Assembly: GCF_011388195.1 (NCBI RefSeq)
Contig: NZ_CP049990.1
Location: forward strand, 2,604,001-2,668,000
Origin: Pusillimonas sp. DMV24BSW_D
GTDB taxonomy: Bacteria > Pseudomonadota > Gammaproteobacteria > Burkholderiales > Burkholderiaceae_B
Direction of reading: 5' to 3'
Length of the DNA stretch: 64,000 bases
The translations under genes and the position numbers were made by a program. The notes beneath the pieces were generated by a model. It did no database searches, had not been told where the DNA came from, and saw only the letters and a list, made by a program, of their open reading frames with translations. Below, piece after piece: positions 39,126-47,755 of the stretch. Position 1 is the stretch's first letter. Each line of letters starts with the position of its first letter.

Positions 39126-39398
39126 TTACTTGTGGTTATCGGTATAAGGCAACAAGGCCAGGAAGCGCGCACGTTTGATAGCTGTGTCGAGCTGGCGCTG
39201 GTAGTGCGCTTTGGTACCGGTTAAACGGGCAGGAATGATTTTGCCGTTTTCCTGAATGAAGTCACGCAGCGTATCGAGATCTTTGTAATCGATCTGTTCG
39301 GTACCCGCCACGGTAAAGCGGCAGAACTTGCGACGCTTGAACAGCGGGTTCTGCTGCGAAAATTTACGTTTTTCTTTGCCTTTCTTAAAGTAAGCCAT
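39126..39398 (-). CDS. rpsR: 30S ribosomal protein S18
   Basis: Small-subunit protein that pairs with S6 on the platform. The 90-residue sequence starts [12 protein letters not shown] and contains KRRKFCRF and the basic helix [10 protein letters not shown]. The frame is open 20 codons further upstream, but AGAGG before 39398 and the family N-terminus fix this start. It lies between priB and rplI. Confidence 0.97.
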   Translation of the reverse strand: MAYFKKGKEKRKFSQQNPLFKRRKFCRFTVAGTEQIDYKDLDTLRDFIQENGKIIPARLTGTKAHYQRQLDTAIKRARFLALLPYTDNHK

Positions 39399-39485
39399 AA
39401 TGTGCCTCTTGAATGTTCGGGCGATCCGCCCTCGCAATTTTGTTGGGGCGCCGGCCAACGGGCCATACGCCGAGTGAATACCAGA

Positions 39486-39803
39486 TCAGACTACAACCGT
39501 TCGATCGCCGGGATACCGCCTTGATGCCTGCTGAATATGCAGAACCAATTTGGTTGAACCTTTTCGGGCGGGAGCTAAAAACCCCTGTGCCTGCAAATGT
39601 GTGCCCAACGGTGTGTCGTGCAACATTAAAGCCGTATCACCCAAAGCCACCGCTGAAATCAACATGTTGATTTGGCGATCGTTGCCCGCCTCATTCACAA
39701 CCGATTGATGCTCCAGCTGCATTTCCAGAACAGGCACACCCGCCGGGGTATGACGCAGTGGTGCAACTTCAATCACACTGCCCTGCAAGGAAACGTGGTT
39801 CAC
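39486..39803 (-). CDS. priB: Primosomal replication protein N (PriB)
   Basis: A 105-residue single OB-fold, single-strand-DNA-binding protein of the PriA-dependent replication-restart system. It begins MNHVSLQGSVIEVAPLRHTPAG and has LEMQLEHQSVV, the OB strand pattern shared with SSB. The start codon is GTG at 39803, preceded by AGG close by. Its place between rpsF and rpsR is the usual beta/gamma-proteobacterial arrangement. Confidence 0.93.
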   Translation of the reverse strand: MNHVSLQGSVIEVAPLRHTPAGVPVLEMQLEHQSVVNEAGNDRQINMLISAVALGDTALMLHDTPLGTHLQAQGFLAPARKGSTKLVLHIQQASRRYPGDRTVVV

Positions 39804-39827
39804 CCTGAAACCTGACCTGCGATCCGT

Positions 39828-40205
39828 TTACTCAGCCGATGCGTCGGAAGACGTATCGCTGGTTGTTTTACGAGCCTCTTCACGCTCGACCGACTTCATC
39901 ATGACGGAAGGCTCAGTTTCAGCATTCTTGGTCTTGATGGCCATGTGGCGCAAAACAGCATCGTTGTAACGGAACGAATGCTCGAGTTCGTCGAGCGTGG
40001 GCTGATCGCACTCGATATTCATGCACACATAATGTGCCTTAACCAACTTCTGAATGGGATAGGCCAACTGACGACGGCCCCAGTCTTCCAGACGGTGAAG
40101 CTTGCCACCGTTGCCGGTAACCAAAGACTGATAGCGCTCGATCATGGCGGGCACTTGCTCGCTTTGATCGGGATGCACAATAAACACTACTTCGTAGTGA
40201 CGCAT
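39828..40205 (-). CDS. rpsF: 30S ribosomal protein S6
   Basis: Small-subunit platform protein of 125 residues. [21 protein letters not shown] is the S6 start; [13 protein letters not shown] and HYVCMNIE follow. The C-terminal 25 residues are Ser/Asp/Glu-rich and probably disordered. AAGGAGT lies eight bases before the ATG. In some bacteria the S6:S18 complex binds the rpsF leader to repress the operon; a leader hairpin is present here (40228-40254). Confidence 0.97.
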   Translation of the reverse strand: MRHYEVVFIVHPDQSEQVPAMIERYQSLVTGNGGKLHRLEDWGRRQLAYPIQKLVKAHYVCMNIECDQPTLDELEHSFRYNDAVLRHMAIKTKNAETEPSVMMKSVEREEARKTTSDTSSDASAE

Positions 40206-40227
40206 ACGATTTACTCCTTGTGGATGG

Positions 40228-40254
40228 CTTTTACGAGCAACGCGCCCGTAAAAG
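40228..40254 (-). promoter_or_regulatory. Leader hairpin before rpsF, possible S6:S18 control element
   Basis: An eight-base-pair perfect stem, CTTTTACG with CGTAAAAG, around an eleven-base loop lies in the 5-prime leader of the ribosomal operon, ending about 13 bases before the AAGGAG. The loop on the minus strand contains GGCGCG. Its position fits a ribosomal-protein leader, but I cannot confirm the conserved S6:S18 motif. Confidence 0.35.
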
Positions 40255-40307
40255 GGTCAGCCCGCCGACAAGAAGCGCAGTACGCAACCTTGCCGATCGA
40301 GCAAGAA

Positions 40308-40318
40308 ACCGCTAATCA
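40308..40318 (-). promoter_or_regulatory. Possible extended -10 promoter of the rpsF operon
   Basis: On the minus strand TGC-TATGAT (an extended -10) lies about 105 bases upstream of the rpsF ATG, just inside the region after folE2. A good -35 is not seen, which is common when the extended -10 is used. Coordinates are approximate. Confidence 0.35.
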
Positions 40319-40348
40319 TAGCATAAAAATGACAAAAGACCTGAAAAA

Positions 40349-41149
40349 TCAGCCTTCTACCACAGCATAGGCGGAGTGATTATGAATGGACTCAAAGTTT
40401 TCCGCCTCAACACGGAAACGCTGCACGCCAGGCAAAGCCTGTAATTGAACAGCGACATCGCGCACCAAGTCTTCAACAAATTTGGGGTTTTCATAGGCGC
40501 GCTCGGTGACGAACTTTTCATCACCACGCTTCAATAACCCCCACAACTCACATGACGCTTGCTGCTCAACACGCTGAATGAGGTCGTCTACGCAAATATG
40601 GTCAACATCGTCGTAAACAACGTCAACCGTAACGTGGGAGCGTTGATTATGTGCCCCATATTGGGAAATTGCCTTGGAGCAAGGACATAAACTGGTAACC
40701 GGGACTTGAACCGTAAGATAAAACTGGACGTCTTCGCTGGTGGCAACCGCCTTCCAGGTCACTTCGTAATCCATTAGACTTTGAACTTCAGAAACCGGTG
40801 CTACTTTTTTCATAAAGTACGGAAACCGCGCACAAATGTCACCTTTTTCTGCATTAAGCAATGGCAGCATCTCTTGCGCCATTTCGCAAAACAAAGCCGG
40901 AGTCATGGCCGTGGAATGATATTGCTCAAGCAAAGCCACGAACCGCGACATGTGAGTGCCTTTTTCTTCCGCCGGCAGTGCAACTGTTAGCTCCCATTGG
41001 GCAACTGTAGGCAACGCTGCACCAGCAGCCTGAACCAACATAGGGTGGCGAACGCCGCGTACCCCTACACGTTGAATAGGCATGCTTCGGGTGTCAGCCG
41101 AGCTTTGGACATCGGGCATTACCGCTGCGGAATCTGTTATTGAGTTCAT
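40349..41149 (-). CDS. folE2: GTP cyclohydrolase FolE2 (type IB)
   Basis: First step of folate (and queuosine-type) synthesis from GTP, in the FolE2 form, which uses varied metals rather than zinc only. It has 266 residues. The active-site region [21 protein letters not shown] has Cys 155, Cys 157 and His 167; [12 protein letters not shown] is near the C-terminus. No classical folE is in the window. It has its own leader region with a short inverted repeat at 41166-41179 and a likely promoter further up. Confidence 0.95.
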   Translation of the reverse strand: MNSITDSAAVMPDVQSSADTRSMPIQRVGVRGVRHPMLVQAAGAALPTVAQWELTVALPAEEKGTHMSRFVALLEQYHSTAMTPALFCEMAQEMLPLLNAEKGDICARFPYFMKKVAPVSEVQSLMDYEVTWKAVATSEDVQFYLTVQVPVTSLCPCSKAISQYGAHNQRSHVTVDVVYDDVDHICVDDLIQRVEQQASCELWGLLKRGDEKFVTERAYENPKFVEDLVRDVAVQLQALPGVQRFRVEAENFESIHNHSAYAVVEG

Positions 41150-41203
41150 AATTCAACCTGTATTGACCCGAAATCGGGTGTGTGTTTAGTGAATCTGACG
41201 TTC

Positions 41204-41233
41204 ATTATGGACCAGTTCGCCAAAAATCGGCAA
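41204..41233 (-). promoter_or_regulatory. Possible promoter of folE2
   Basis: On the minus strand TTGCCG (41233-41228) and CATAAT (41209-41204) are 18 bases apart. They match four of six and five of six consensus positions. They lie about 55-85 bases upstream of the folE2 start. Confidence 0.45.
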
Positions 41234-41267
41234 AAACCCGCACGATTTATCCGGGAATGAGGCCTAA

Positions 41268-43157
41268 TTAACGTGACACGACTTTGTCCTGGACAAAAAG
41301 TAAATCCGCAAAGCGTGCACGAATACTGTTTTCAATGCCAAAAGCATCTAAACCTTGCTGCTTCAATAACGTTTTCTGGTCGCCATGGTCGATAAACGCA
41401 TCGGGCAAACCTAACTGTAAAACAGGACAAGACACCCCTTGTGAACCGAAAAACTCGGTGACAGCACTGCCTGCCCCACCCATAATCGCGCCTTCCTCAA
41501 CCGTAACGAATGCGTCGTGCGTTGCTAATAATTCATTCAACAAGTCGGCATCAAGGGGTTTGACGAAACGCATATCGACCACTGTCGCATTCAAGGCATG
41601 GCCCGCCACAAGCGCCGCATTTGTAAGGGTTCCGAAACCTAAAATGGCAATTCGCCGACCTTCGCGCAACACATTTGCTTTACCCAGTTCAACGGCGTCG
41701 AATCCCGACGCTACCTCAGCGCCGCATCCTGCACCTCGAGGATAACGAACCGAAGACGGCCCGTTATATTCATAACAAGTATTCAACAACAAGCGTGCCT
41801 CATTCTCGTTAGAGGGCGTTGTTACGACCATATTGGGAATACAGCGCAAATACGCGATATCGTAGTTCCCGGCATGCGTCGCACCATCGGCCCCAACCAG
41901 GCCGGCACGATCAAGCGCAAAGGTGACATCCAAATTTTGCAGGGCAACATCGTGGATAAGCTGATCGTACCCGCGTTGCAGAAAAGTTGAATAAATAGCC
42001 AAAACGGGTTTCAGGCCCTCACAGGCCAAACCGGCCGCAAAAGTAACAGCATGCTGCTCAGCAATACCCACGTCGAAATAACGGCGAGGAAACCGGCGAT
42101 GAAACTCAACCATCCCGCTGCCTTCACGCATGGCAGGCGTAATACCCACGAGTCGTGAATCCTGCTCAGCGCGATCGCACAACCACTGACCGAACACCTG
42201 AGTGAAAGTTTGCTTCGGCGGCGTAGCCGGCTTTTGCACCCCAATGGAAGGGTCGAATTTACCGGGGCCATGGTAAAGCACCGGGTCGGCTTCCGCCAAT
42301 TTGTATCCCTGCCCTTTACGGGTGACGACATGGAGAAACTGCAACCCGCCCAATGAGCGTAAATTCTCAAGTGTCGGCAAAAGTGCATCAAGGTCGTGTC
42401 CATCGATCGGCCCGACGTAATTGAATCCAAGCTCTTCAAACAGAGTAGCAGGCGAAACCAGTCCCTTCGCATGCCCCTCCACCCTGCGAGCCAGCTCGAG
42501 AACCGGCGGCACATGTTGTAAAACTGCACGACCCATATTCTTCGCAGTGGCATAGAACCGACCGGACATCAGCCGCGCGAAATATCGATTCAAAGCACCG
42601 ACGGGCGGCGAAATCGACATATCGTTATCGTTCAACACCACCAACATATTGATGTCGGGCGTCACACCCGCGTTATTCAACGCTTCAAATGCCATGCCGG
42701 CAGTCATTGCGCCGTCACCAATAACGGCAATATGCTGTCGCTCACTCCTGCCCAGGTTCCGTGAGGCAACCGCCATGCCCAAAATGGCTGAAATTGATGT
42801 CGAGGAATGCGCCGTGCCGAAGGCGTCGAACTCAGACTCACTTCGCTTTGGAAAACCCGAAAGCCCACCCAGTTGGCGCAGACTTCCCATTGCCTCGCGT
42901 CGACCAGTAAGAATTTTGTGCGGATAAGACTGATGCCCGACGTCCCAAACCAGGCGGTCGTCGGGTGTGTTAAACACATAATGCAAGGCAACGGTCAGTT
43001 CGACCGTACCCAGATTGGACGACAAATGGCCACCCGTTTTGGATACGGACTCGAGTATAAACGCACGCAACTGATCAGCGATCTGTTCAAGTTGACGGCG
43101 ATCAAGGGCCCGCAAATCGGCCGGCGAATTAATCTGTTCTAGGTTGGGATTCGGCAT
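41268..43157 (-). CDS. dxs: 1-deoxy-D-xylulose-5-phosphate synthase
   Basis: Thiamine-diphosphate enzyme that joins pyruvate and glyceraldehyde 3-phosphate at the start of the MEP isoprenoid pathway. It has 629 residues. The cofactor motif GDGAMTAG leads to NDNDMSI (about 150-185); the second transketolase domain has [15 protein letters not shown] and [16 protein letters not shown] chose the ATG at 43157 over a TTG four codons upstream. It lies 76 bases after ispA, and both supply prenyl diphosphates for quinones and the hpnCDE products. Confidence 0.97.
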   Translation of the reverse strand: MPNPNLEQINSPADLRALDRRQLEQIADQLRAFILESVSKTGGHLSSNLGTVELTVALHYVFNTPDDRLVWDVGHQSYPHKILTGRREAMGSLRQLGGLSGFPKRSESEFDAFGTAHSSTSISAILGMAVASRNLGRSERQHIAVIGDGAMTAGMAFEALNNAGVTPDINMLVVLNDNDMSISPPVGALNRYFARLMSGRFYATAKNMGRAVLQHVPPVLELARRVEGHAKGLVSPATLFEELGFNYVGPIDGHDLDALLPTLENLRSLGGLQFLHVVTRKGQGYKLAEADPVLYHGPGKFDPSIGVQKPATPPKQTFTQVFGQWLCDRAEQDSRLVGITPAMREGSGMVEFHRRFPRRYFDVGIAEQHAVTFAAGLACEGLKPVLAIYSTFLQRGYDQLIHDVALQNLDVTFALDRAGLVGADGATHAGNYDIAYLRCIPNMVVTTPSNENEARLLLNTCYEYNGPSSVRYPRGAGCGAEVASGFDAVELGKANVLREGRRIAILGFGTLTNAALVAGHALNATVVDMRFVKPLDADLLNELLATHDAFVTVEEGAIMGGAGSAVTEFFGSQGVSCPVLQLGLPDAFIDHGDQKTLLKQQGLDAFGIENSIRARFADLLFVQDKVVSR

Positions 43158-43233
43158 ACAAAAATTCAAAAAGGCGCTTCACGCCACAGGCATAAGCCTT
43201 ATTTTAGTTGACTTGCATTATTCAAGGGTTACC

Positions 43234-44154
43234 TTAATGCGGACGCCCCACAATGTAGTCTGCAATTTCACCCAAACGCTGGCCCGCAGACCCTAATGGT
43301 CGCAACGCCTCATGGGCGGCCTCGCACAATTGGGCCAGGAAAGCACGTGCCCCATCGACGCCCAATAAAGAGACGTACGTGGGCTTGTTAAGCGCTTGGT
43401 CCTTGCCCGCTGTTTTACCCAGCGTTTGCGTGTCAGCGGTAACATCAAGGATATCGTCGGCGACCTGAAACGCCAACCCGATCGCATCGGAATACGCTTC
43501 CAACCCTTCACGCGTGGCCGACCCCGCGCCTACCACGACGCCACCCATCAGTACACTCGCTTGCAACATGGCACCTGTTTTCATGCCATGCATGGTTTGC
43601 AGCGCAGACTGACTTAATGCCAGGCCGACACTCGCGCAATCAATTGCCTGCCCACCCGCCATGCCCTGACTGCCGGCTGCGCGCGCTAAAACGTCAATTG
43701 ACTGCACCGTGAGTGCCGGCGCAACCGGCATTCGCGCCAACAACTCAAACGCCAAAGGTTGCAAAGCATCTCCGGCCAGCATTGCCGTAGCTTCGTCGAA
43801 CTGACGATGCACAGTGGGCCTGCCCCGCCTTAAATCATCATTGTCCATGCACGGCAAATCGTCGTGAACCAACGAATAAGCATGAATCAGTTCGACCGAG
43901 GCGGCCGCCAGATCAAGTGCCTTGGCTTGGGCGGACGACAAGGTGGTACCTTGATGATGCGCTGATGCTTCCCCGGCTGCATACACCAATGCGGCGCGCA
44001 CGCGCTTGCCTCCCCCAAGCACGGCATAGCGCATGGCATCATGCAAATGCTCAGGTTCGTCGTTTGGGTCGGGCATGGCTTCATCCAGCACATGCTCAAT
44101 GCGCGACGCCATGCTCGCTAACCACTGCTCAAAAGGTAGAGTTCCGCTCGTCAT
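43234..44154 (-). CDS. ispA: Farnesyl diphosphate synthase
   Basis: Builds C15 farnesyl diphosphate from dimethylallyl and two isopentenyl diphosphates. It has 306 residues. The first Asp-rich motif is [12 protein letters not shown] followed by RRGRPTVH (about 96-115); the second is FQVADDILD. The four-residue spacing between Asp pairs in the first motif is that of bacterial farnesyl synthases. It overlaps xseB by four bases. Confidence 0.94.
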   Translation of the reverse strand: MTSGTLPFEQWLASMASRIEHVLDEAMPDPNDEPEHLHDAMRYAVLGGGKRVRAALVYAAGEASAHHQGTTLSSAQAKALDLAAASVELIHAYSLVHDDLPCMDNDDLRRGRPTVHRQFDEATAMLAGDALQPLAFELLARMPVAPALTVQSIDVLARAAGSQGMAGGQAIDCASVGLALSQSALQTMHGMKTGAMLQASVLMGGVVVGAGSATREGLEAYSDAIGLAFQVADDILDVTADTQTLGKTAGKDQALNKPTYVSLLGVDGARAFLAQLCEAAHEALRPLGSAGQRLGEIADYIVGRPH

Positions 44155-44435
44155 AACTGACTTTCATCCGGCGTGGCGTCAGCGTCAAGCGGTTTCAATA
44201 GGTTGCCCTGTAGCACTTTGACCTGTTGTTCGGCCGCATCCAGCAAACTTTGACAGCGCTTTGCCAATGCAACGCCGCGCTCATAAGCTGCCAGCGAATG
44301 TTCCAGCGGCATGTCGCCGTCTTCCATTTTCGCAACCAGCGTCTCAAGCTGCGTCAGTGCCGTTTCAAAATCGTCGGGCAAAGGCGCTGTATCCTTTGAT
44401 TTCAGGTCGGACGAGGTCTTTTGCTTTTCAGCCAT
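44151..44435 (-). CDS. xseB: Exodeoxyribonuclease VII small subunit
   Basis: The 94-residue helical subunit of exonuclease VII. The conserved core is [24 protein letters not shown] and [13 protein letters not shown] Lys/Asp-rich head (residues 1-22) precedes it. The large subunit xseA is elsewhere. The xseB-ispA-dxs order is common in proteobacteria. Upstream, 231 bases separate it from the divergent Rieske gene. Confidence 0.95.
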   Translation of the reverse strand: MAEKQKTSSDLKSKDTAPLPDDFETALTQLETLVAKMEDGDMPLEHSLAAYERGVALAKRCQSLLDAAEQQVKVLQGNLLKPLDADATPDESQL

Positions 44436-44466
44436 TCATATATTCCAATACTTTTTGCCATTGTCG

Positions 44467-44560
44467 ATTGTACGAAATCGCATGAAGTTCGTACGAAACG
44501 CGCTCCGAGGCCTTGTTTTATAAGATAAAAACTAGGGTACAATAATCTCTTACATTGTAC
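44467..44560. promoter_or_regulatory. Cluster of GTAC-centred palindromic sites, possible operator, with -10-like TACAAT
   Basis: Four GTAC cores begin at 44470, 44491, 44537 and 44557, giving two pairs 21 and 20 bases apart (two helical turns). The second is a perfect palindrome TTCGTACGAA (44488-44497); the last pair is the inverted repeat GTACAAT / ATTGTAC. TACAAT at 44538-44543 could also be the -10 of the Rieske gene, with TTGTTT 19 bases before it. No regulator family is identified. Confidence 0.35.
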
Positions 44561-44567
44561 TGAACGC

Positions 44568-44589
44568 ATCGGCCAGTCCGATTTTTTTT
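44568..44589 (+). terminator. Terminator-like hairpin in Rieske gene leader (first)
   Basis: ATCGG (44568-44572), loop CCAGT, CCGAT (44578-44582), then eight T in a row. It is a short stem, but the T-tract is long. It lies just after the putative promoter and about 80 bases before the Rieske start codon. Confidence 0.45.
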
Positions 44590-44595
44590 CTTCGC

Positions 44596-44645
44596 ACCAG
44601 TGCCCGTTACGGTCCACGCCGCCACGGGTTTTTTGTTGAACTGGT
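44596..44645 (+). terminator. Terminator-like hairpin in Rieske gene leader (second)
   Basis: CCCGT (44603-44607) pairs with ACGGG (44624-44628), followed by six T. An outer pair, ACCAGT (44596-44601) with ACTGGT (44640-44645), encloses the element and would be an alternative fold. It ends about 20 bases before the start codon and could act as an attenuator or leader structure. Confidence 0.4.
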
Positions 44646-44666
44646 ATCAACCAAGCGGGGGGAATC

Positions 44667-45809
44667 ATGACCGATATAGGTCGTGAAGCGCAGTTCGCGC
44701 TGGCACAATCTCAATTACCCGTCGGAAACTATTTCGACGAAAAAACGTTTGAACTTGAAAAAAGTCGCATTTTTGGCAACTCCGCTATTTATGTCGGCCA
44801 CGAAAAACTTGTCCCGGAACGCGGCGACTGGTATGCGCTTGCCCACGAAAAGAACGGGCGGGCACTGGTTCGGTCAGCTGCCGGCGTTGAACTCATGTCG
44901 AATATCTGCCGGCACCGACAGGCTATCATGCTGGGGTTCGACACCCAACACCCCCAGGGCCACCAGGCCAAACAGGGTAATCTCAGAGATACCGGCGGCA
45001 ATATCGTTTGCCCGATTCACCGTTGGACATACAGCCAAAACGGCCAGTTGCTGGGAGCGCCGCAGTTCCCGGAAACGCCCTGCATGAACCTGCAAACGTT
45101 TCCATTGCAAAATTGCCACGGCTTACTATTCGAAGGGCCACGCGACCCGGCAGCCGACATGGCACACCTGTTTGCCCGCCCGGAATTCGACTTCTCCGAC
45201 TACGTGCTTGACCGCGTTGAGGTGCATCGCTGCAACTACAATTGGAAAACCTTTATTGAAGTCTACCTGGAAGACTATCATGTCGGGCCTTTCCACCCGG
45301 GCCTCGGACGCTTTGTTACCTGCGACGACCTAAGCTGGGAATTTGGCGACTGGTACAGCCTGCAGCGAGTGGGTGTGCACAACGCACTGGCGCAACCCGG
45401 TTCGCAAACATATAAACGTTGGCACGATAATCTGCTCAGTTTCCGTGAAGGAGAAACGCCCGACTTCGGTGCAGTGTGGGTCACCTATTTCCCAACGCAC
45501 ATGATCGAACTCTACCCTCACGTGCTGGTGCTTTCCACCCTGCATCCGGTTAGCCCGCAAGAAACCGTGAACATTGTTGAGTTTTACTACCCCGAAGAGA
45601 TCGCGGCATTCGAACGCGACTTCGTCGAAGCGCAACAGGCTGCATATATGGAAACAGCTGTTGAAGACGATGAAATTGCGGAACGCATGGATGCCGGCCG
45701 ACGTGCCTTGATGGAGCGCGGGGCTAATGAAACAGGCCCGTATCAATCACCCATGGAAGATGGCATGTTGCATTTCCATGAGTGGTATCGCCGCCTGATG
45801 AAAGCTTAA
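44667..45809 (+). CDS. Rieske non-haem iron oxygenase, alpha-subunit type
   Basis: A 380-residue aromatic-ring-hydroxylating-oxygenase-like protein. The Rieske [2Fe-2S] ligands are Cys 81 and His 83 (CRH) and Cys 115 and His 118 (CPIH). The 31 residues between the halves are about twice the usual 15-17, an inserted loop of about 14 residues. The mononuclear iron site is EDYHVGPFH with His 205 and His 210. GGGGGGA lies a few bases before the ATG. No ferredoxin or reductase partner gene is adjacent, so substrate and electron donor are unknown. Relatives occur next to xseB-ispA-dxs in Burkholderiales, as here. Confidence 0.87.
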   Translation: MTDIGREAQFALAQSQLPVGNYFDEKTFELEKSRIFGNSAIYVGHEKLVPERGDWYALAHEKNGRALVRSAAGVELMSNICRHRQAIMLGFDTQHPQGHQAKQGNLRDTGGNIVCPIHRWTYSQNGQLLGAPQFPETPCMNLQTFPLQNCHGLLFEGPRDPAADMAHLFARPEFDFSDYVLDRVEVHRCNYNWKTFIEVYLEDYHVGPFHPGLGRFVTCDDLSWEFGDWYSLQRVGVHNALAQPGSQTYKRWHDNLLSFREGETPDFGAVWVTYFPTHMIELYPHVLVLSTLHPVSPQETVNIVEFYYPEEIAAFERDFVEAQQAAYMETAVEDDEIAERMDAGRRALMERGANETGPYQSPMEDGMLHFHEWYRRLMKA

Positions 45810-45824
45810 CTTCAATTTAACCAA

Positions 45825-46685
45825 CTAATTACCTGTCGCAACGGGGCGAGTGCTGTCACTGCACCACTCGCTCCACGAACCGGGGTAAAGGGCAGACCCT
45901 TCTAACCCGGCAATTTCCATAGCCAACAGGTTATGGCAGGCGGTAATACCTGAACCACACTGGTGAACCACCTCGTTGGGCTTAGTACCACCCAGTACAT
46001 GGATAAAAGACTCATGCAAAGCCTGAGGCGAACGGAACCGCCCTTTCTCATCCAGATTCAAGGTATTGGGACGATTCAAAGCACCGGGAATATGACCCGC
46101 TACCGGATCCATAGGCTCAACCTCCCCTCTGAAACGATTTTCCGCGCGCGCATCAAGAACCGTAAATCGCGGTGCCTGTATATTTAGCAAAACCTCATCA
46201 CAACTCACCGTCGGCATGGCCGGCTGCGATATCGTTTCCATTTGTTCAGACGTTTTCCCACTTGGTTGCTTGGGCACCTCTGTACTAACTGCACCACCTT
46301 GCTCCAGCCATGCCTGCCACCCACCATCAAGCACGCTAACGGGTTGATGCCCCATCCAACGCAACATCCACCATAAATGCGCGGCAAACATACTATTGCC
46401 GCCGTCGTAAATCACAACCTGCACGTCTTTGCGGACACCGTAACTGCCCATTAATGCCGCGAATGCGTTTAAGGGCGGCAATGGATGGCGACCATTTTTA
46501 CCCGTTTTGGGAGCACTTAAATCTTCTTCATGATCAAGAAAAAAAGCGCCGGGTATATGACCCGCTTCATAAGCTCGGCGCCCTGCATCGTGATCGGCCA
46601 AATCATGCCGAACATCAAATACAACAGTATTGCCGTCATCGAGCAACGATTTCAACTGATCGACATTCACCAATAGCTTATACAC
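45825..46685 (-). CDS. sseA: Sulfurtransferase, SseA / 3-mercaptopyruvate type
   Basis: A two-domain rhodanese of 286 residues. The first domain (about 1-135) is inactive-type; the second carries the active-site loop CGSGITA with Cys 243, the sequence typical of 3-mercaptopyruvate sulfurtransferases. The start is GTG at 46685, supported by AAAGGGG six bases upstream; the frame stays open further upstream but overlaps the neighbouring permease gene and makes no sense there. It follows that permease by 11 bases. Confidence 0.9.
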   Translation of the reverse strand: MYKLLVNVDQLKSLLDDGNTVVFDVRHDLADHDAGRRAYEAGHIPGAFFLDHEEDLSAPKTGKNGRHPLPPLNAFAALMGSYGVRKDVQVVIYDGGNSMFAAHLWWMLRWMGHQPVSVLDGGWQAWLEQGGAVSTEVPKQPSGKTSEQMETISQPAMPTVSCDEVLLNIQAPRFTVLDARAENRFRGEVEPMDPVAGHIPGALNRPNTLNLDEKGRFRSPQALHESFIHVLGGTKPNEVVHQCGSGITACHNLLAMEIAGLEGSALYPGSWSEWCSDSTRPVATGN

Positions 46686-46696
46686 TTTTACCCCTT

Positions 46697-47581
46697 TCAA
46701 ACCTTTACTGTTTTTATGCCCTGCCGGCGAAGGTGACGACTTTCCATGTACGTACGCCACGTTGAAATTAAACCCGCACCGATAATCAGCGCCATTCCGA
46801 CCCAGGCAATCAAATCGGGGTAATCGCCCCAAAAAACAATACCGATAATGGCCGCAAAAATAATAGTGGTGTATTGAAGCGCTGCCGTCAACAATGCTTT
46901 GCCCATGCCAAAAGCGCGCGTCATGGCCAATTGCCCGATCAAACCCGACAAGCCCAGACCCATTAAGGCCAACCAAGCCTCCAGGCCCAGACTATTCCAA
47001 CCCTGCAACCACAAGCCGACCGCACTGGAGGCGCAAACACACGACGAAAAGATCATGACAGTGCGCCATTCGGCCTCACCCGCACGCCCCAATTGCCTTA
47101 CCTGCATCATGGCGATCGCACCGAGTGCGCCCGAACCCAAACCTGTCATAGCGGCTAAAAACTCGTCGTTACCAATACTGGGCCGCAACACACCCAACAC
47201 ACCGACAAAACCGATGCAAACTGCAACAGCGCGAAGATAGTCTCGTTTTGCGCCCCCCCAAGCCAACATCCAACCGGTAATAAAAAGCGGGGATGTGTAG
47301 TTCAAGCTGACGGCGGTGGGCAACGGCAGATGCGATAACGCATAAAAACCCAACCACATGGCGCTGACGCCCGAGATATTGCGCCGGAAATGAAGTTTCC
47401 AGCTGGATGGGCGAATCACACGTTGTGTCAGCAACGCCCAACCTAATAACAGCAGTACTGAAGGGATACCACGAAACAGAACGATTTGTGCCAGGGACGC
47501 CCCAAAATCGGCAGCAATCTTAATGCAGGCGCCCATTAAGGCAAACATGGCGCAGGCCAGAATCATCCACAAAGACTGCAT
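46697..47581 (-). CDS. DMT-superfamily (EamA) permease
   Basis: A 294-residue inner-membrane protein with about ten spans in two EamA repeats (roughly residues 3-140 and 150-285). The family exports or imports metabolites such as amino acids or nucleosides; the substrate cannot be told. ALPTAVSLNYTSPLF is typical of the first repeat. It is co-transcribed with sseA (11 bases) and divergent from htpX. Confidence 0.88.
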   Translation of the reverse strand: MQSLWMILACAMFALMGACIKIAADFGASLAQIVLFRGIPSVLLLLGWALLTQRVIRPSSWKLHFRRNISGVSAMWLGFYALSHLPLPTAVSLNYTSPLFITGWMLAWGGAKRDYLRAVAVCIGFVGVLGVLRPSIGNDEFLAAMTGLGSGALGAIAMMQVRQLGRAGEAEWRTVMIFSSCVCASSAVGLWLQGWNSLGLEAWLALMGLGLSGLIGQLAMTRAFGMGKALLTAALQYTTIIFAAIIGIVFWGDYPDLIAWVGMALIIGAGLISTWRTYMESRHLRRQGIKTVKV

Positions 47582-47680
47582 TTGGCGAATTCTCTTCCCG
47601 GAAAAATTGCAAAGACAATACTATACTGCGCCTGTAAGATTATTTTTCTTCAGCTGGTTGTCAGATTTTACGTTCAATAC

Positions 47681-47709
47681 CTTTGAATTCAATGAACCTG
47701 ACCCCATAT
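47681..47709 (+). promoter_or_regulatory. Heat-shock (sigma-32-type) promoter of htpX
   Basis: CTTTGAA (47681-47687) and CCCCATAT (47702-47709) are 14 bases apart. The -10 matches the sigma-32 consensus CCCCATNT fully; the -35 differs from CTTGAA by one inserted T. It stands 47 bases before the htpX start. The gene is heat-inducible in E. coli, so the match makes sense. Confidence 0.7.
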
Positions 47710-47755
47710 TTTGTGTCAAACTTCGCGCATTCATATCTTGCAGGAACCTCCGAGC

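Noticed and set aside
41166-41179. ACCCGA-AA-TCGGGT inverted repeat before folE2 as a Zur operator
   Set aside because: It has the symmetry of an operator but does not resemble known Zur boxes; it could equally be a small mRNA hairpin, so no regulator is named.
41230-41256. A terminator after dxs (CCCG ... CGGG then T5 on the minus strand)
   Set aside because: The stem has only four pairs and a long loop; too weak to list.
46686-46976. A 97-codon N-terminal extension of sseA
   Set aside because: It overlaps the permease gene in another frame; the GTG at 46685 has a good ribosome site and gives the normal rhodanese start.
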